Source: Moringa oleifera | Lineage: Eukaryota > Streptophyta > Magnoliopsida > Brassicales > Moringaceae | Reading direction: 5' to 3' | Assembly (NCBI GenBank): GCA_021397835.1 | Contig: JAJFZO010000087.1 | Span: forward strand, 620,001 to 684,000 | DNA: 64,000 nucleotides | Part shown: positions 51,818-64,000 of the stretch, in pieces | Position numbering within the stretch: position 1 is the first letter of the stretch | Layout of the letters: the number at the start of each line of letters is the position of its first letter | Notes under the pieces: model-generated | Database searches by the model: none | Told to the model about the DNA's origin: nothing | What the model saw: the letters and a program-made list of their open reading frames with translations, nothing else | Translations under genes and position numbers: made by a program

Positions 51818-54800
51818 ATGCTTAAACCCTGGATAAACGTGTAGTGTTCCTCTGCATCGGCTACCTCCAAGTTGCTCATTGGGACTTTGAAGTATGTATA
51901 GACGTCTGTAAGTAATCAATCGGCTAATATACTTTATTGATTTTATACATAGAAATAATTGCATATTCATTTTTTGCTCTCCACAGACTCTAGTTTCTTT
52001 ACATGTTCTTGGATTTTGCAGAGGGAAGATTCCTTTACAGTCAATTGCAGAGTCATTATGCAAGTCAAAATCACATGAATACGTAGGTCTCCATATGTTT
52101 TTATCTTTGTAATCAAACGGCTGGTTAGATTTCGTTTTGCATAGTGCAACAGGATTATCTTTAGAAAGCAGATAGTCCTTGACTTCTATGATTCGTGATT
52201 TCTGTTATACTATTTATTAATGCTTAGTGGCCAATTTTCTTATAGGAACCAAGAAATGTTGCTAACAAACTGGAATATCATCGTTGGCTTACAACCTCAG
52301 TGGGTAAGTGTCGACAAATCATCAAATTTTAATATATCTTGGTGGTTCGCGTCATCACCTCTTATGCTCGTGCATTTTAATGCCGTTATGTACACATAAC
52401 TTTATGACTACTAAATTGGATTGCTTGTGTTGTAACTTGAAGAAAAGGTTGAGGAACATACAAATCTGTTTTATTAAATGTATTTTATGAGTATAAGGTT
52501 TCAAATGCAGGTACTGAATTTTGCGGGCACATAGAAGAGTCAAGGACAATGTCTGTTCAGAAGCAAATTGTTGAAGCACTTCGTTTAGGTGAAAGAAGCA
52601 GAGCTTCAGATTTGCTTTTAGATTTTGGATGTGGAAACTTTGCACTGAAACCAGATGATTTTGTTCATATTCTTAACTACTGTGCAAGATCACCTGATCC
52701 TCTGGTAAGGTGGATTATAGTGGACTTTTCTTTAGCCACATGTGTGTGTCTGATTCTATGGTTCTGTTATATTTTCAAGTTCATAACATGATGTTTAACT
52801 ATGAATATCTAACCTCCCATTGTTCAGTATCAAATGCATATGATCTGGTTACCACTGTTGGAATAGGTTCTATACTGTAATAGAAAGCTAGAGAAAAAAT
52901 AATATGCTTTCTTTTCTGTACATTTGACCATATGCATGACATTCCAAAGTGGCTAAAGCAACTCTGTGTACGTAAATGAGGTTGGGCTTATGGAGTTTAT
53001 TTCACTCCTACTTTCTAAATAGCTAACAATACTTGTACATGGGAGGCACTCCTTGGTGCTAATATATATAATATCTAAAAATTCGTTTCTGATTAAAAAA
53101 AAAAGAAGCCACTTTGTGCATTCATCTATTGTTCGGTGAGTACATATCTTTGAGATTTGTTGTTAGTGTGTATTGCCCATAAACAGTAAGGTTGTGTCTC
53201 ATAGTGGATGAGTGAATCATTTGTCTTTTGATTCGATATAGCCATACTTACCATGACTTCATTTCCCGAAATTAAGGATAGGACCTTGAAGCGTTGGCAT
53301 TGATAGATGTTGTATCTTTTCTTTGTAGTTTGTCATGGAGACATTGAAGGTGATGGAGGAAAAGGAGATTGACCTAAATAACATGTCCTTCTTACTTATC
53401 ATCCAAGCCCTTTGTAAAGCAGGCTACTTAGAGGAGGTATGATATGTCATATCAGATGATTCAAAATATTTTCATCAACATTATTTGGTGATACTATGGC
53501 AAGTTTATCTGATTACTTAATTTCTTATTACTTATTGAAAAGGTGTAATAAGCCTTATATCATTAAGTTCAGATTCATGGAAACTTTAAATTATCTTTAT
53601 ATTGAAGTATTCAATTGACTGATTAGCTTATTAGAACGGCTGAGTTTTCTTGCTTGACTGGTTATGGACACTTTCACAGATAACAAATGCATTTATCACA
53701 ACAATGAACCTTCTGTTAAACTGTTTACTTGATATTTGTTGCATTCTTGTTTGTTACTTTTTTTTTTTTTGGTTGAAGGTATCTTGTCCCTTCTTGTTTT
53801 ACATTGTTACAGGCATCACGTTTGATTAAGTTTGCTGGAGAAAGTGATCGCATCTATCTTAGTCTACCTGTATATAACAGTTTCTTAAGAGCCTGTGCAA
53901 AATTGAGAAGTATGATTCATGCTAATAACTGTTTGGATCTGATGGAGCGTCGAATGGCAGGGAAGAATGAAGTCACATATTCAGAGCTTCTGAAGGTGAG
54001 TAATGTAAGTTTATCTCAGTTTCATTTGGCGCCAAACAAGGCACAAGTCTTGTTTGAGTGCAAGCCCAAGCACATTTAAATAACAAATTTCAGATTTCCT
54101 CCACCATAAATAGAAGTTGCTCTTCCATATTGCTTCTCTCAACTTCAAAATTGATCTTGCTTCTAGTTATTATAAATTGAAACTTAAAAAACCTATTGCA
54201 AAGAGAAAGAGGTGCAAAATGCCAAAGGCATAGAATTATTAGGTCCATGAGAATGATCAAGTATGAACAGTTGAGATATGAGGTTTTATGGCTTTGTAAA
54301 AATTATATGTATATATATATATATTTGGTGGGGGATGGAGGGGGGAGGGGGTCGTGTTATTTAATCCCAATGTCTGGATCATGATATAGGACACCTATAT
54401 AGTTGATATGGTCTGTTTCTGGTCTTGATTTGGTTTCTTTCACCTTCTTTCAGTTTCACAATAACTTCCAATTTGTATTCTCTGCCACACTGTTCACATT
54501 TCATAAAGTAATAGTTTTATTAGACATGTCTCTGATAAAAAAAATTGATTATGTTTATATGGTACTGAAGAACTGACAACTATTCTTCTTGCATTTTGGT
54601 TCATTCTTAATGTCAGTAAAGCGTTAACATTGAATCTGAAGTTCTTTCTTAGTCAGTTTCATCATCTAATTATTATTTATTCCAGCTTGCAGTTTGGCAG
54701 CAAAACGTCTCTGCTGTTCATGAAATTTGGAAGGACTATATAAAACACTATAGTATGAGCATCATCCCTCTGCGAAAATTTATTTGGTCATTTACAAGGT

Positions 54801-57800
54801 TGGGAGATTTAAAGTCTGCATATGAAACTTTGCAACATATGGTTGCTTTAACTATTGGGGGAAGGCTTTTCATTAATACAAATGCTAAAGGAAGATCATA
54901 TATTTCAAGATTGGACATCCCTATACCTTCAAATGGTGAAGTGGGCTTACAGAAAGCTCCTTTTAAGGAGGATGAGTGCTTTGGCGTTCCCACATTGGAC
55001 ACTTATGCTCATAACTTAGAGCGATGCACTGTTTCTAACATACAAAACAGAGTAATTGTGAATGCCAGAATATGTTTGCTGAATAAATACAAAAGCATAC
55101 CTATCGTGAAGGTGTTGAGGTGGTCCTTCAGTGATGTGATACATGCATGTGCACAAGCTCAAAATTGTGAACTGGTGGAGGAGTTGATGTTGCAGGTATA
55201 CCTCTGTCACTGAATTATCTGACTGTGCTGAGTAAGAGTCCTGGGATAGAGGATCTCTGAAGCAAAATGCTGGAATGAAACACTCCATTTTGAAATCACC
55301 TGTGGTAGAGAATAATCCTTTTTATTGGAGAAGCATCCATCTCCAAGTTTGTTTGTTTGCCAGCTTTAGTAGCCTTTGACAAAGCAATTTTAGGGAATTT
55401 CCATTATGACTCTTGCTTGTTGTAAAGCCTTTCTTAGATTGAGTTGTAATAATATGTTTTTGGCACAACTATTTGCTTTACTATTTTATTTATCTGGTAA
55501 ATTAAGTTTTTTTTTCAGATCATCTTTCTGCGCCTACTAAAATGCCCTATTTCTGTCCAGATGCTAAATCTTGGTTTGCGACCATCAAGCCATACATATG
55601 ATGGCTTTATTAGAGCAATTATCACAGAGAGAGGGTTAAGTGATTGCATGGAAGTGGTAGGTTATACTGACTTATTGGAGATGTTGATTTTGCTTAGAAC
55701 TTTTCTTGCTTCCTTCTGCTGACAATTATTGCCACTTGGCCTCCTATTTTATATGATAGATGCCTTTTATTTTCAATTTTCATGTTTTTGCAGTTGAACA
55801 TAATGCAAAAATGGAATTTGAGGCCATATGACTCAACTCTTGCTACTCTTTCGACGAATTGCAGCAAAGCCTTAGAACTTGATTTAGCTGAGTCTCTGCT
55901 GGATCAAATTTCTGAATGTCCATATCCACATCCTTACAATGCCCTTCTTGCTGCATGCGATACCATGGTTAGTTAATATTTTTTGATCAGAAACTTCACA
56001 GCATGTTCGTATAAATCACTCAACATATTGTGCTGTCTCATTAGTTTGATCTTCTGCAAGATAAATGCTCAGAAGACTAGGACTGGACAAATTTTGCTGA
56101 GTTTTTAACTCTAAGCTCAAGAATGTTTAAAGTCCGACTAGAATAAATTGGACTGTGGTAACTGTCAACTGCTTTAATCATGTTATTTTTAAAGTAATAT
56201 AAGACCTGTTATTGATCTGTGATCTTGCACAGACAATGCTTCACTTTTTTTTCTTGTTCTGAGAGATTTCTTTAACAATGCTTCCTTCTTCTTCTTTTTT
56301 TCCCCCTCTGCTTGTTAGGTATATGCTATGTAGACATATCATGCAAGTAGTTTAGCATATGTAGAAGAGGATAGACATCAATCACATTTATTTACAAGTT
56401 CTCTAATTCATGAAAAGGTTCATTTGGTTTACCAGTCAATCAAGGTTTATAATACATTTTTTTCTCTGAATTTGCAAAATTAAATTCTGTTGCTTTGCAG
56501 GATCAACCTGAACGTGCTGTTCGAGTTTTGGCTAAAATGAAACAATTAAAACTCCAGCCAGATATCAGGACATATGAGCTGCTCTTTTCATTATTTGGTA
56601 ATGTCAACGCTCCTTATGAAGAGGGCAATATATTGTCGCAAACTGACTCAGCTAAAAGAATAAATGCTATTGAAATGGATATGGCAAAAAATGGTGTTCA
56701 GCACAGTCCTATATCAATGAAGAATTTGGTAAGTTGCTGCCTCATGTTCTTCATTCTTATTCATGGCTGAATAAAGTTTAATTAAAGCACAGAATTGGAT
56801 GTTACATTTTTGTTCATCTGTCATCTTTTTAGAGACAATTCTACTATCATATCACTTGATGGCTGACAGAGAAGTTCTTAAAGCCAGTATACTTGCATGC
56901 ACTAAGTTGCTAGGACGGGAAGACAACTAGTGGCTGAGTGTAAACCTTGTCCGGACAGAGAGCACAAATGGAGCCCTCTTACATTACTTCAACATTGAAA
57001 ACATCTGTTGTCTACTCTAGTAGTTTCTGCTTTTAACTGCAAATTATCATGTGATCTCATAGTTGTATGTTGATCCATCTGTAACACTAGTTGAAGCTCA
57101 TGGCTTAGGAATAAAAGAATAAACAGTTTTTAAGTTCTTGCATTGTTCTTGCTTTAGTCACACTTGAATTTACAAAAGTGACTCTTCAATGGCCCCTTAA
57201 TCTTGCTAGCCTTCAATCTGAAGCTATTATTGGTAAACCTTCATTTCTTGTCATTACCCAGGACCTTGTCTATGGCATTAATTCCTTTTTGCTTTCCTCC
57301 AGTTGAAAGCGCTTGGAGCAGAGGGAATGATAAGGGAGCTGATCCAGTACTTACAAGTAGCAGAGAACCTATTCTGTTATGACAACACATATATGCGAAC
57401 ACCTTTGTATAATACAGTGCTCCATTCACTTATTGAAGCCAACGAAGTAAGAGTTTGAGATGGTATTATTTTGTGCACTTGGTACTGTCTGGTATCAATT
57501 TATATTGTCATGGTTGGTCACAAATCGTGTTTCTTCTCGACATGCAGAGTGACATGGCAATAGAAATATTCAAAAACATGAAATCATATGGCTTCCCACC
57601 AGATGCTGTGACCTATAATATAATGATTGATTGTTGCAGCATCATTAGATGTTTCAGATCTGCTTGTGCACTTGTCTCCCTGATGATCCGTGATGGGTTT
57701 TGTCCACAGGTGTTAACTTATACTGCCCTCATGAAGGTACTGTTGTTTATATTGGGGTTTCAGTTGGCTGAACTCGAATGCATCTAATAACACTGCTGCA

Positions 57801-58921
57801 ATTTTATAAATGTAACAATTAAAGAGCTTATTCCTTGTGTTTGAAATAGTCCTTTTACAGTGGCTCCAGAACTTTACACAGCTTGCTTTATTGACTAGCA
57901 AACTTTCACGTTCAGTATTCAATTTGCAATTTAGAGCACAGGATAGTTGGGTTTTTTGGTAAAGAATGTCAAATCTAGAAAAATACGTAGTTACATTTTT
58001 AAGGTGCAGGGTACCATTTCTAGATAGATAGTTAAAAAATACAGGGTTGGTTAAGCTTAATATTGGCTAATTATGCAATTAATTGGTTTCAGGGCTGTTC
58101 TTTTATTTAAACTGCATGTATTTTCTGTCAGATTCTCTTGAAAGACGAAAATTTTGATGAAGCAGTGAATCTCCTGGATCAAGCAAGCTTAGAAGGGATT
58201 CCACTTGATGTGCTCGCATACAATACGATTCTTCAAAAAGCATGTGCAAAGGTGTCGTATCTCCTATTTGTGTTACCTGTTACACCCCTGAAGTTGTAAT
58301 TTGTGATTCCTTCAGGGAAAGTAGACCGGTATGACTTAAAAATTTGAAATAAGTCAGTAGGATTCTGCATTTGACATTGTCTGCTATGATGGTTCAGCTC
58401 CATGCAATTCAAATCGATGATTTCTTAGTCATCATCACAGTCATTCTTGTCATTTACTTATATTTCCTTGTACAATAGTAACATTAGTTGCTTCTGTTGT
58501 GGATTAATGCCAGGGAAGGATCGATGTGATTGAGTTTGTTGTTGAGCAAATGCACCGAGGGAACGTGCAGCCGGATCCGTCCACCTGCCATTATGTTTTT
58601 ACTGGATATGTGGACCAAGGTTTTCATAACACAGCTGTTGAAGCTCTGCATGTTTTGAGTATGCGGATGCTTTGTGAAGAGGAGAGCACTCTTGAAGGAA
58701 AGAAAATCGAATTTGAGGACAATTTCATCCTTGCTGAAGACTCGGAAGCTGAGTCACGGATACTTCAGTTTTTCAAAGCATACGAGGAGAATCTCGCTGC
58801 AGCCATTTTGTATTTAAGATGGTGTGCAATTCTTGGGTTCCCAATTGCTTGGTCACCAAATGAGAGCCTATGGGCCAGAAGACTCTCAACCAGCTATAAT
58901 ACAAGAAAAAGAATTGCCTGA
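51818..58921 (+). CDS. Pentatricopeptide-repeat protein (At1g76280-like), with an in-frame TAG in the first modelled exon
   Basis: PPR RNA-binding protein, expected in mitochondria or chloroplasts. Exons: 51818-51891, 52022-52082, 52246-52303, 52511-52704, 53329-53436, 53813-53995, 54686-55195, 55561-55656, 55794-55967, 56501-56728, 57303-57446, 57548-57736, 58132-58251 and 58514-58921. All phases agree and the model has 849 codons including the stop. Repeats include VYNSFLRACAKLRS, TYELLFSLFGNV, AVTYNIMIDCCSIIRC and VLAYNTILQKACAK. The modelled start MLKPWINV is followed by a TAG (51842-51844); after it the frame continues open as a leader-like CSSASATSKLLIGTLK into exon 2. Either the first exon is wrong, the allele is broken, or translation starts later. 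The next in-frame ATG is at 52549 (MSVQKQIVEALRLG) and would give a protein lacking a clear leader. An Arabidopsis PPR gene of this type (At1g76280) lies near AAE and SmD3 genes, from memory. Confidence 0.85.
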
Positions 58922-59872
58922 CAAGTGCAAAGAGAGCACTATGTTCAGATCAATTGAACTTTTTATTTAACTTTTCAAAATTCTGGAAAAGCTATTTGAG
59001 ATTAGACCTGCCACCATTCCTGCAAGGATAGAATGGTTGATAGACAGGAGGTGAGGATTTCTCCCAAATCAAATCTAGAATAGAAATTATGTAGACAACT
59101 CAGGCAAAAGACTCACTGAAATAGACATTACCAACCTGAGTCAGGCATTTTTGCTTATCTGGTTTCTGCTATTTCATTGGAAGCTTACTGGCCCATGTAG
59201 TCATTTTATTAGTAGCCACAAATGAAATGTCTTTTAGAATTTTGTGAAAAATTATAAATGTATTTATATAACCTCAGGAAAATTAGTTGAGCTGGAAGGC
59301 AATGTAATTCTAGTCTAGAAATGTAATGCTGACTCTTACCAATTGATTTTGTAACCTGTAAGGACCTCATTCTTTTGTATTCTTAGTAAAGTGGCTGCTC
59401 CCACCCACTTTCCTTTTTGGCAGGGCAACAAGATTTCTGTACATTATTTTCCTTTACCTTTATTGTTTTGTACATTTATCAGTGTTAATTATTGAGTAAA
59501 AGTAGAGGCACTCTTCAGGCTTCAAGAGAAGGCTTCTTCAAAGCTTCATGGATACTTGGAAACAACCATGAAACTCAAGTTATGTATTCAGTCATAAAAA
59601 TCGTTGTTAGTAGGACAAGATTTTTCCAAGTCATGAATAAAGCATTTAACTTGGCCACATTTGCAAGTTTGAAATGCTTTTCAACACTAATGTAATAAAC
59701 AATTTTTGCCCATGTAGACATATCTGTTTCTTCCTTAGCAGTTTCGTCATTCTTGGCTTCAGCCTACGTCTGTATCCAGATATTATCACCAAAAATCATA
59801 TACTCTCACATCCACATTACTCTACTCCAACTTTGCAATCTCATCCATAATTTGCAGTCTCTTTGGCAGTGC
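58922..59872. other. Convergent 3' ends of the PPR and DUF760 genes
   Basis: About 950 bp between opposing stop codons with ordinary composition. It probably contains both 3' UTRs. No further gene is seen. Confidence 0.5.
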
Positions 59873-62800
59873 CTATATGCTCTCTCCTGGTGGTAACTCT
59901 GCAAGCTTAGGTGGAGTACCTAGTACTCGTTCCATATCAAAACGGACTTCAATGTTGCGAAGACTGTAGCCAACCACCATCAGCCAATACAGCAACTTGG
60001 CAAGTTCTGGCGCATTTGTTTCTGTCACAGTCGTCTGCATCCAGAGATATCAACATCTTGGGACTTCAGTCAAGTATATCAGATTCAGGAAAACCAGGCA
60101 AGCACCTACTGAAAGATCAGAAGATAATTCGAAAGGAGAGTTCTCAACTTGCTTGGAGTTCAACTTTTAGATGACCAATCTTTTATGTGAATTACTAGTA
60201 TTAGACCTTTGTGCAATGAGCCAATGCAAAAATCCAACCAGAACAATAAGAAGGCTAGCTGGGAAAACCTATAGTTTAGTAGCTAAACCTGGCAATTTAA
60301 TTCATTGCTCTCCAGTGCCGATTCATTTCTATGTTGTGAAGTTATGATTTTATCCTCATATATTTGAATATATTGATCACTTGTCTTCCCTAAGATCAAT
60401 GAAAATTCACACTACAGTTTTGGAACATCAAAGTCACAAAAAAATTGCTTTTCCTTTCAATCCAATGGTGAGATATGATTACCTAGTCTAAGAGGTCAAC
60501 ACTAAAGATTAATATATGACCTCATCATAGATTAATGGTGTTCTATAAAGGAGAATTTCACTAGGTTGTTCCTTAGCACCTTTCTCTGCTCTACTTATTA
60601 ACAATTCATCTAATTCTGAAATTAAATCCAAATCACGCTCCAAAGAATGTCATAAGATGAGCAAATAAAGCATGCCTCATTCATTATAGCTTTTGGAAAA
60701 CTAAGAAGCATTTTATTAACAAAATTGACTTATGATGTGTTTGGGTCAGAACTTTAAACACCTCAATGCAGAAAAGTTAAAAGCACGTTGGTTCGCATAA
60801 TGGAATAAAGAAAAAATGGAATAAACATTCTTTGAGAATAGAAAAAAAGAGTAATAAAATAGAATAATTATTATCATGTTTGGTTCATTTAAATAGAATA
60901 AAACAGGAATTAGTTTTCATGTGTTTGGTTCATAAAAAAATGAGGTATGAAAGTAGTTGGAATAAGTCCAAAAGATTAGTATACCTTTTAATTAAATTAA
61001 TTATAAATTACTTAATATTTTTATAATTATAATTTTTTATTTAAATAATATTAATTAATAAATATTTTATAATAATAATTTATTACAAAAATAATATAAC
61101 TGTATAATATTTAAAATTGTTTTTTATTTTTAAATATTAATATTATTTAAAATAATATTAATAATAATTAATATTTTAATAATGATAATATAATATTTTA
61201 TGCTTTCTCTCTTTCTCTTGTTTCTTTGTAAATTTGTGAAAAAATATGAAAAGAAAAGAGAAAGGTAAAGTTGTTATAATTTTATATATATATGGGGTAG
61301 TATTTAACAATTTTTTTTTAAGGTATACTAGAAATAAAAAAGTTATAACTAATTCTTGTTTCCATGGAATAGCTATTCCGAGGGGTTCACTTTGAAATTA
61401 TTTTTCTGAGTTTTCAGGGAATAGGAGCCCATCAATAAATTGCAATTCTTTGATAAAAATGAAACAAACATCATAAAATTAATTTCATTTGGAATAAGAT
61501 AAGAAAGAAATTTGTCTTCCTACGAACCAAACATGCTGTAAGAGATTGAAAATACTTTTTTAGACAAAGCAGATATCAATTACTTCCTCGAAAAAGAAAA
61601 TTAAAAATAAACAATCATTCAAGAAATTTATACATGTCAAACACAACCTTTATATTTGTTCTAACTATATTAAGAAACTTTTTTTTTTGTTTTACTTTTC
61701 ATATAAATTCTTTTAAAAATGTCTACAGCAAACACTATTAAAAATTCTTTAAAATTGAATTCTCTTTGCAAGCAGTACTTTCAGTCACTGCAGTTGATTA
61801 AAAGGACCAGTCTATTAGACAAGAGCAGTCAGAAGGTCTAACAAGAACTTATCCAAAGCCTTAGAAGGACCCTCATGAGCTTTAGAAATGTAGAATATTT
61901 CTTTCACCGTAATTAGTATGAAGAATAAATGAAGACTAAGCATATGAGATACAAACATAAAGGCAAGGGGAAAAACAACATATTCTCAAGTCAAAAGCAA
62001 ACCTTCATTTGATTGGGATCTTTAAGAGCCAAAAGACGCTTGATGAATGTATTCATTGCAAGCACAACATCCTCTCCGGCACTATTTGTCAAATCCTACA
62101 GAATATTGACATACAATGTCAATTTAAATTGGTCAGATAATTTCTTACTAGGTACGGGAAGGGGAACAAGACTTAGAGAACAGGGATATCTTCCTATACC
62201 TTCAGATTCTGTGGCTCAAGGGACTTGAGATATTCCAAGAGTTCATTAGGTCCATTTGCAGATTTTCTTCCCACTTGACAATTTAGCTCCTCAATCTCTG
62301 CTTCGAGTAACTCAATGTATCTTTTAGCATCTATTTTCTCAGGACCAGAAACATTATTCCACCTAATAACTTCACCAGATACATTTTTTTGAGTTCCAGG
62401 TGCATAATCTGGTACATCCTGTAACAGCCAGAGGAACAAATTATCTTAAGCACCAGATGGAATAAAAGAGGGGGTCACCAGGGCATAAGAAAAATTAAAT
62501 TTGTTCCAGAAAAAGAATAAACAATTAAAGCTTGGAAACGGATCAAGGAGTTTTTTTTTTTTTTTCACAAAAGCAAGGCTTTCACAGTTTCATGGAAGAA
62601 TAACATCACAGACTTCACCTATGAAATGATGTGGTACAAGTACCTCAGACACACAAGGTGGTGGAGCTGGGTTATAAGCAACTTGATCCTAAAAAATTTT
62701 CCATCAGATTACAGCACTATGTTCAACAAACAGCCTGGGCACAGTTCCAAGGAACACAATTAAACTACCACATAAAGCCTAGGACAGAAGACAGGAAAAA

Positions 62801-63906
62801 TAAATTCTTTCTAATGTTCCAACCACTGCCATCTTGAAGTTCAATGGTAAGTGTTACTCAGGAAGCAAATAGATTTGATACGTAAAAACTTGCCCTAGGG
62901 TTACAGCACTATGTTTGACACACACAATTGCATTACATCACAGGAACACAGTTAAACTTTGACATACAGCCTGGAATAGAAGACAGAAACAAACTTCTTG
63001 TTATTATTCCAACCACTGCCATCTTGAATTCTAGTGGCAAGCATCACTTGGAGTATCAAAACAATTGAATGGCTTGCATTGATGTAGTAAAAAGGTCAAT
63101 TGAAAATGTATTCATGTGTGGTCATCATTTCAAGGAAGCTAGATGATAGAATGTGCCCACAAATTAGAGCTTCAGATGCATTGCCTTCACCAAATGGAAC
63201 CTTTGAAGGAGTAAAACACAGAAAAAATATGGCCACTATAGGACTTTGTTGCTAATTCAATGTAGTTAGAGCTAGAGACAGTAGCCATTCCCTTCCCATG
63301 TTTATTATGTTAGTTCTGCACCATGTCACAACAATGAAACTGACATAAGGTGCCTGTAATCATATTTCAAACCCTGGGGAATGGTCGTCACAGTCCCATG
63401 AGTGAACTACCACTTAGCAAGTCTTATGATCTCAATTGAATTGGGAATCACTGACTAGAAGTGAATTGCATTGAAATGTTCTTCCCACCAGGTTTCTCCT
63501 CAAAGAATAGTTTTTTGGGTGGGTATGACTAAACTTTGAAGGATAGGAAGAAAAAAGGCCACCTTCTCTTGTGGTTCAGGAAGAGCAACCTGCTCCAAAC
63601 TTTGTTGCAATTCCAAGCGATATTGTGCATTCTTAAACATATATCCGGTCATCATAACGCTGTACATGAGCTGTGCAAGATTTTCAGCAACCTATATAAA
63701 AGCAGGGGATGCCAATCAAAATCTAAAACGAGATAAGCATAATAAGAAAACTGAAGAAGCAACCAGCTTAAATCAGTTCTTAGTTGTCACTCAATGGGAG
63801 ATTCATGAAATCCTCGTCTACTTACAGTGGTGACCGTTATGGTGAAAAATTGCGGGGGTAGTGTCCCAATCATATTCGTCACCGTTTGCCTCATTGCATC
63901 AACTAC
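59873..63906 (-). CDS. DUF760 family protein, probably chloroplast (5' end outside the window)
   Basis: Member of the plant and cyanobacterial DUF760 family; biochemical function unknown. Minus-strand exons visible: 63906-63826, 63691-63563, 62688-62644, 62418-62200, 62095-62003 and 60034-59873, all joined in phase and ending with a TAG at 59873-59875. The order is VVDAMRQTVTNMIGTLPPQF, then VAENLAQLMYSVMMTGYMF, a Pro-rich link, a helical region IDAKRYIELLEAEIEELN (coiled-coil-like), LLEYLKSLEPQNLKDLTNSA, and a final ELAKLLYWLMVVGYSLRNIE. The two hydrophobic Y/M-rich GY..RN segments (YSVMMTGYMFKNAQYR and YWLMVVGYSLRNIEVR) look like two copies of the DUF760 unit. The N-terminus with the expected transit peptide is beyond 64000. 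The last intron (60035-62002) is unusually long and contains a MITE-like insertion. Similar to Arabidopsis At1g63610, as far as I recall. Confidence 0.88.
60782..61537. mobile_element. MITE-like insertion in the last DUF760 intron
   Basis: AGCACGTTGGTTCG at 60782-60795 is mirrored by CGAACCAAACATGCT at 61523-61537, whose reverse complement is AGCATGTTTGGTTCG: about 15-bp imperfect terminal inverted repeats around a 756-bp AT-rich body. Inside, TTTGGTTCAT recurs near 60879 and 60923, and a perfect 14-bp palindrome GGAATAGCTATTCC lies at 61366-61379. There is no coding capacity and I see no clear target-site duplication, so the superfamily cannot be assigned. Confidence 0.55.
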
Positions 63907-64000
63907 CTAATCGTATCACCATGAAGTTTTACATTTCAAAGCATACTCCACTCTTTCATACAACACTATCTAAAGCAAGATATGAGTAGAAATGACTGTG
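63907..64000 (-). other. Intron of the DUF760 gene running out of the window
   Basis: A 3' splice site on the minus strand (CGATTAG just before the exon at 63906) shows that this stretch is intron. No exon is visible before the window ends. Confidence 0.5.

Overview
This is a plant nuclear window, almost certainly from a eudicot. The genes are split by GT–AG introns, the spaces between them are very AT-rich, and the products are plant-specific: a class-B starch-branching enzyme, PPR proteins, a CYP87 P450, a peroxisomal acyl-activating enzyme and a plastid DUF760 protein. The species cannot be named from the sequence. Arabidopsis lacks SBE I, so this is not a Brassicaceae-like gene set. I traced exon by exon, and for nearly every exon the splice sites and reading phase agree.

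Layout. 1–2462 (+): 3' part of a BTB/POZ protein with a C-terminal galactose-binding-like domain. 3759–5577 (–): SmD3 spliceosome core protein. 6402–13422 (+): starch-branching enzyme I, divergent from SmD3. 14503–17095 (+): DPMS1, catalytic subunit of dolichol-phosphate-mannose synthase. 17693–18408 (–): a basic protein I do not recognise. 18.8–23.8 kb: gene-poor AT-rich DNA with a MYB pseudogene fragment at 22.2–22.4 kb. 23976–26382 (+): CYP87-family P450. 26.4–28.4 kb: AT-rich DNA. 29272–31727 (+): AAE1-type acyl-activating enzyme ending in SKL. 32768–34109 (+): a broken BAHD acyltransferase gene. 35213–39347 (+): membrane-anchored M14 metallocarboxypeptidase. 40012–42912 (–): CRP1-type chloroplast PPR protein, tail to tail with the carboxypeptidase. 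43851–50283 (+): TSR1 ribosome-biogenesis factor. 51818–58921 (+): a second PPR protein (At1g76280-like). 59873–63906 and beyond (–): DUF760 protein, 5' end outside the window.

The genes do not form one pathway; this is an ordinary housekeeping neighbourhood. From memory, several neighbours are also neighbours in Arabidopsis: AAE1, DPMS1 and SmD3 near At1g20560–At1g20580; the PPR gene, an AAE gene and SmD3 near At1g76280–At1g76300; and CRP1 beside an M14 peptidase at At5g42310–At5g42320. The less conserved insertion is the 18.8–34.1 kb stretch, which holds the MYB remnant, the P450 and the BAHD pseudogene.

I saw no CRISPR array, rRNA, convincing tRNA, intact transposon or clearly new system. 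The points most worth a second look are a GC–AG intron in SmD3, a duplicated acidic tail in SBE I, an in-frame TAG in the first modelled exon of the second PPR gene, two nearly matching T(16–18)/G(18) tracts in introns of unrelated genes, a MITE-like insertion in a DUF760 intron, and a dispersed AT-rich repeat family.
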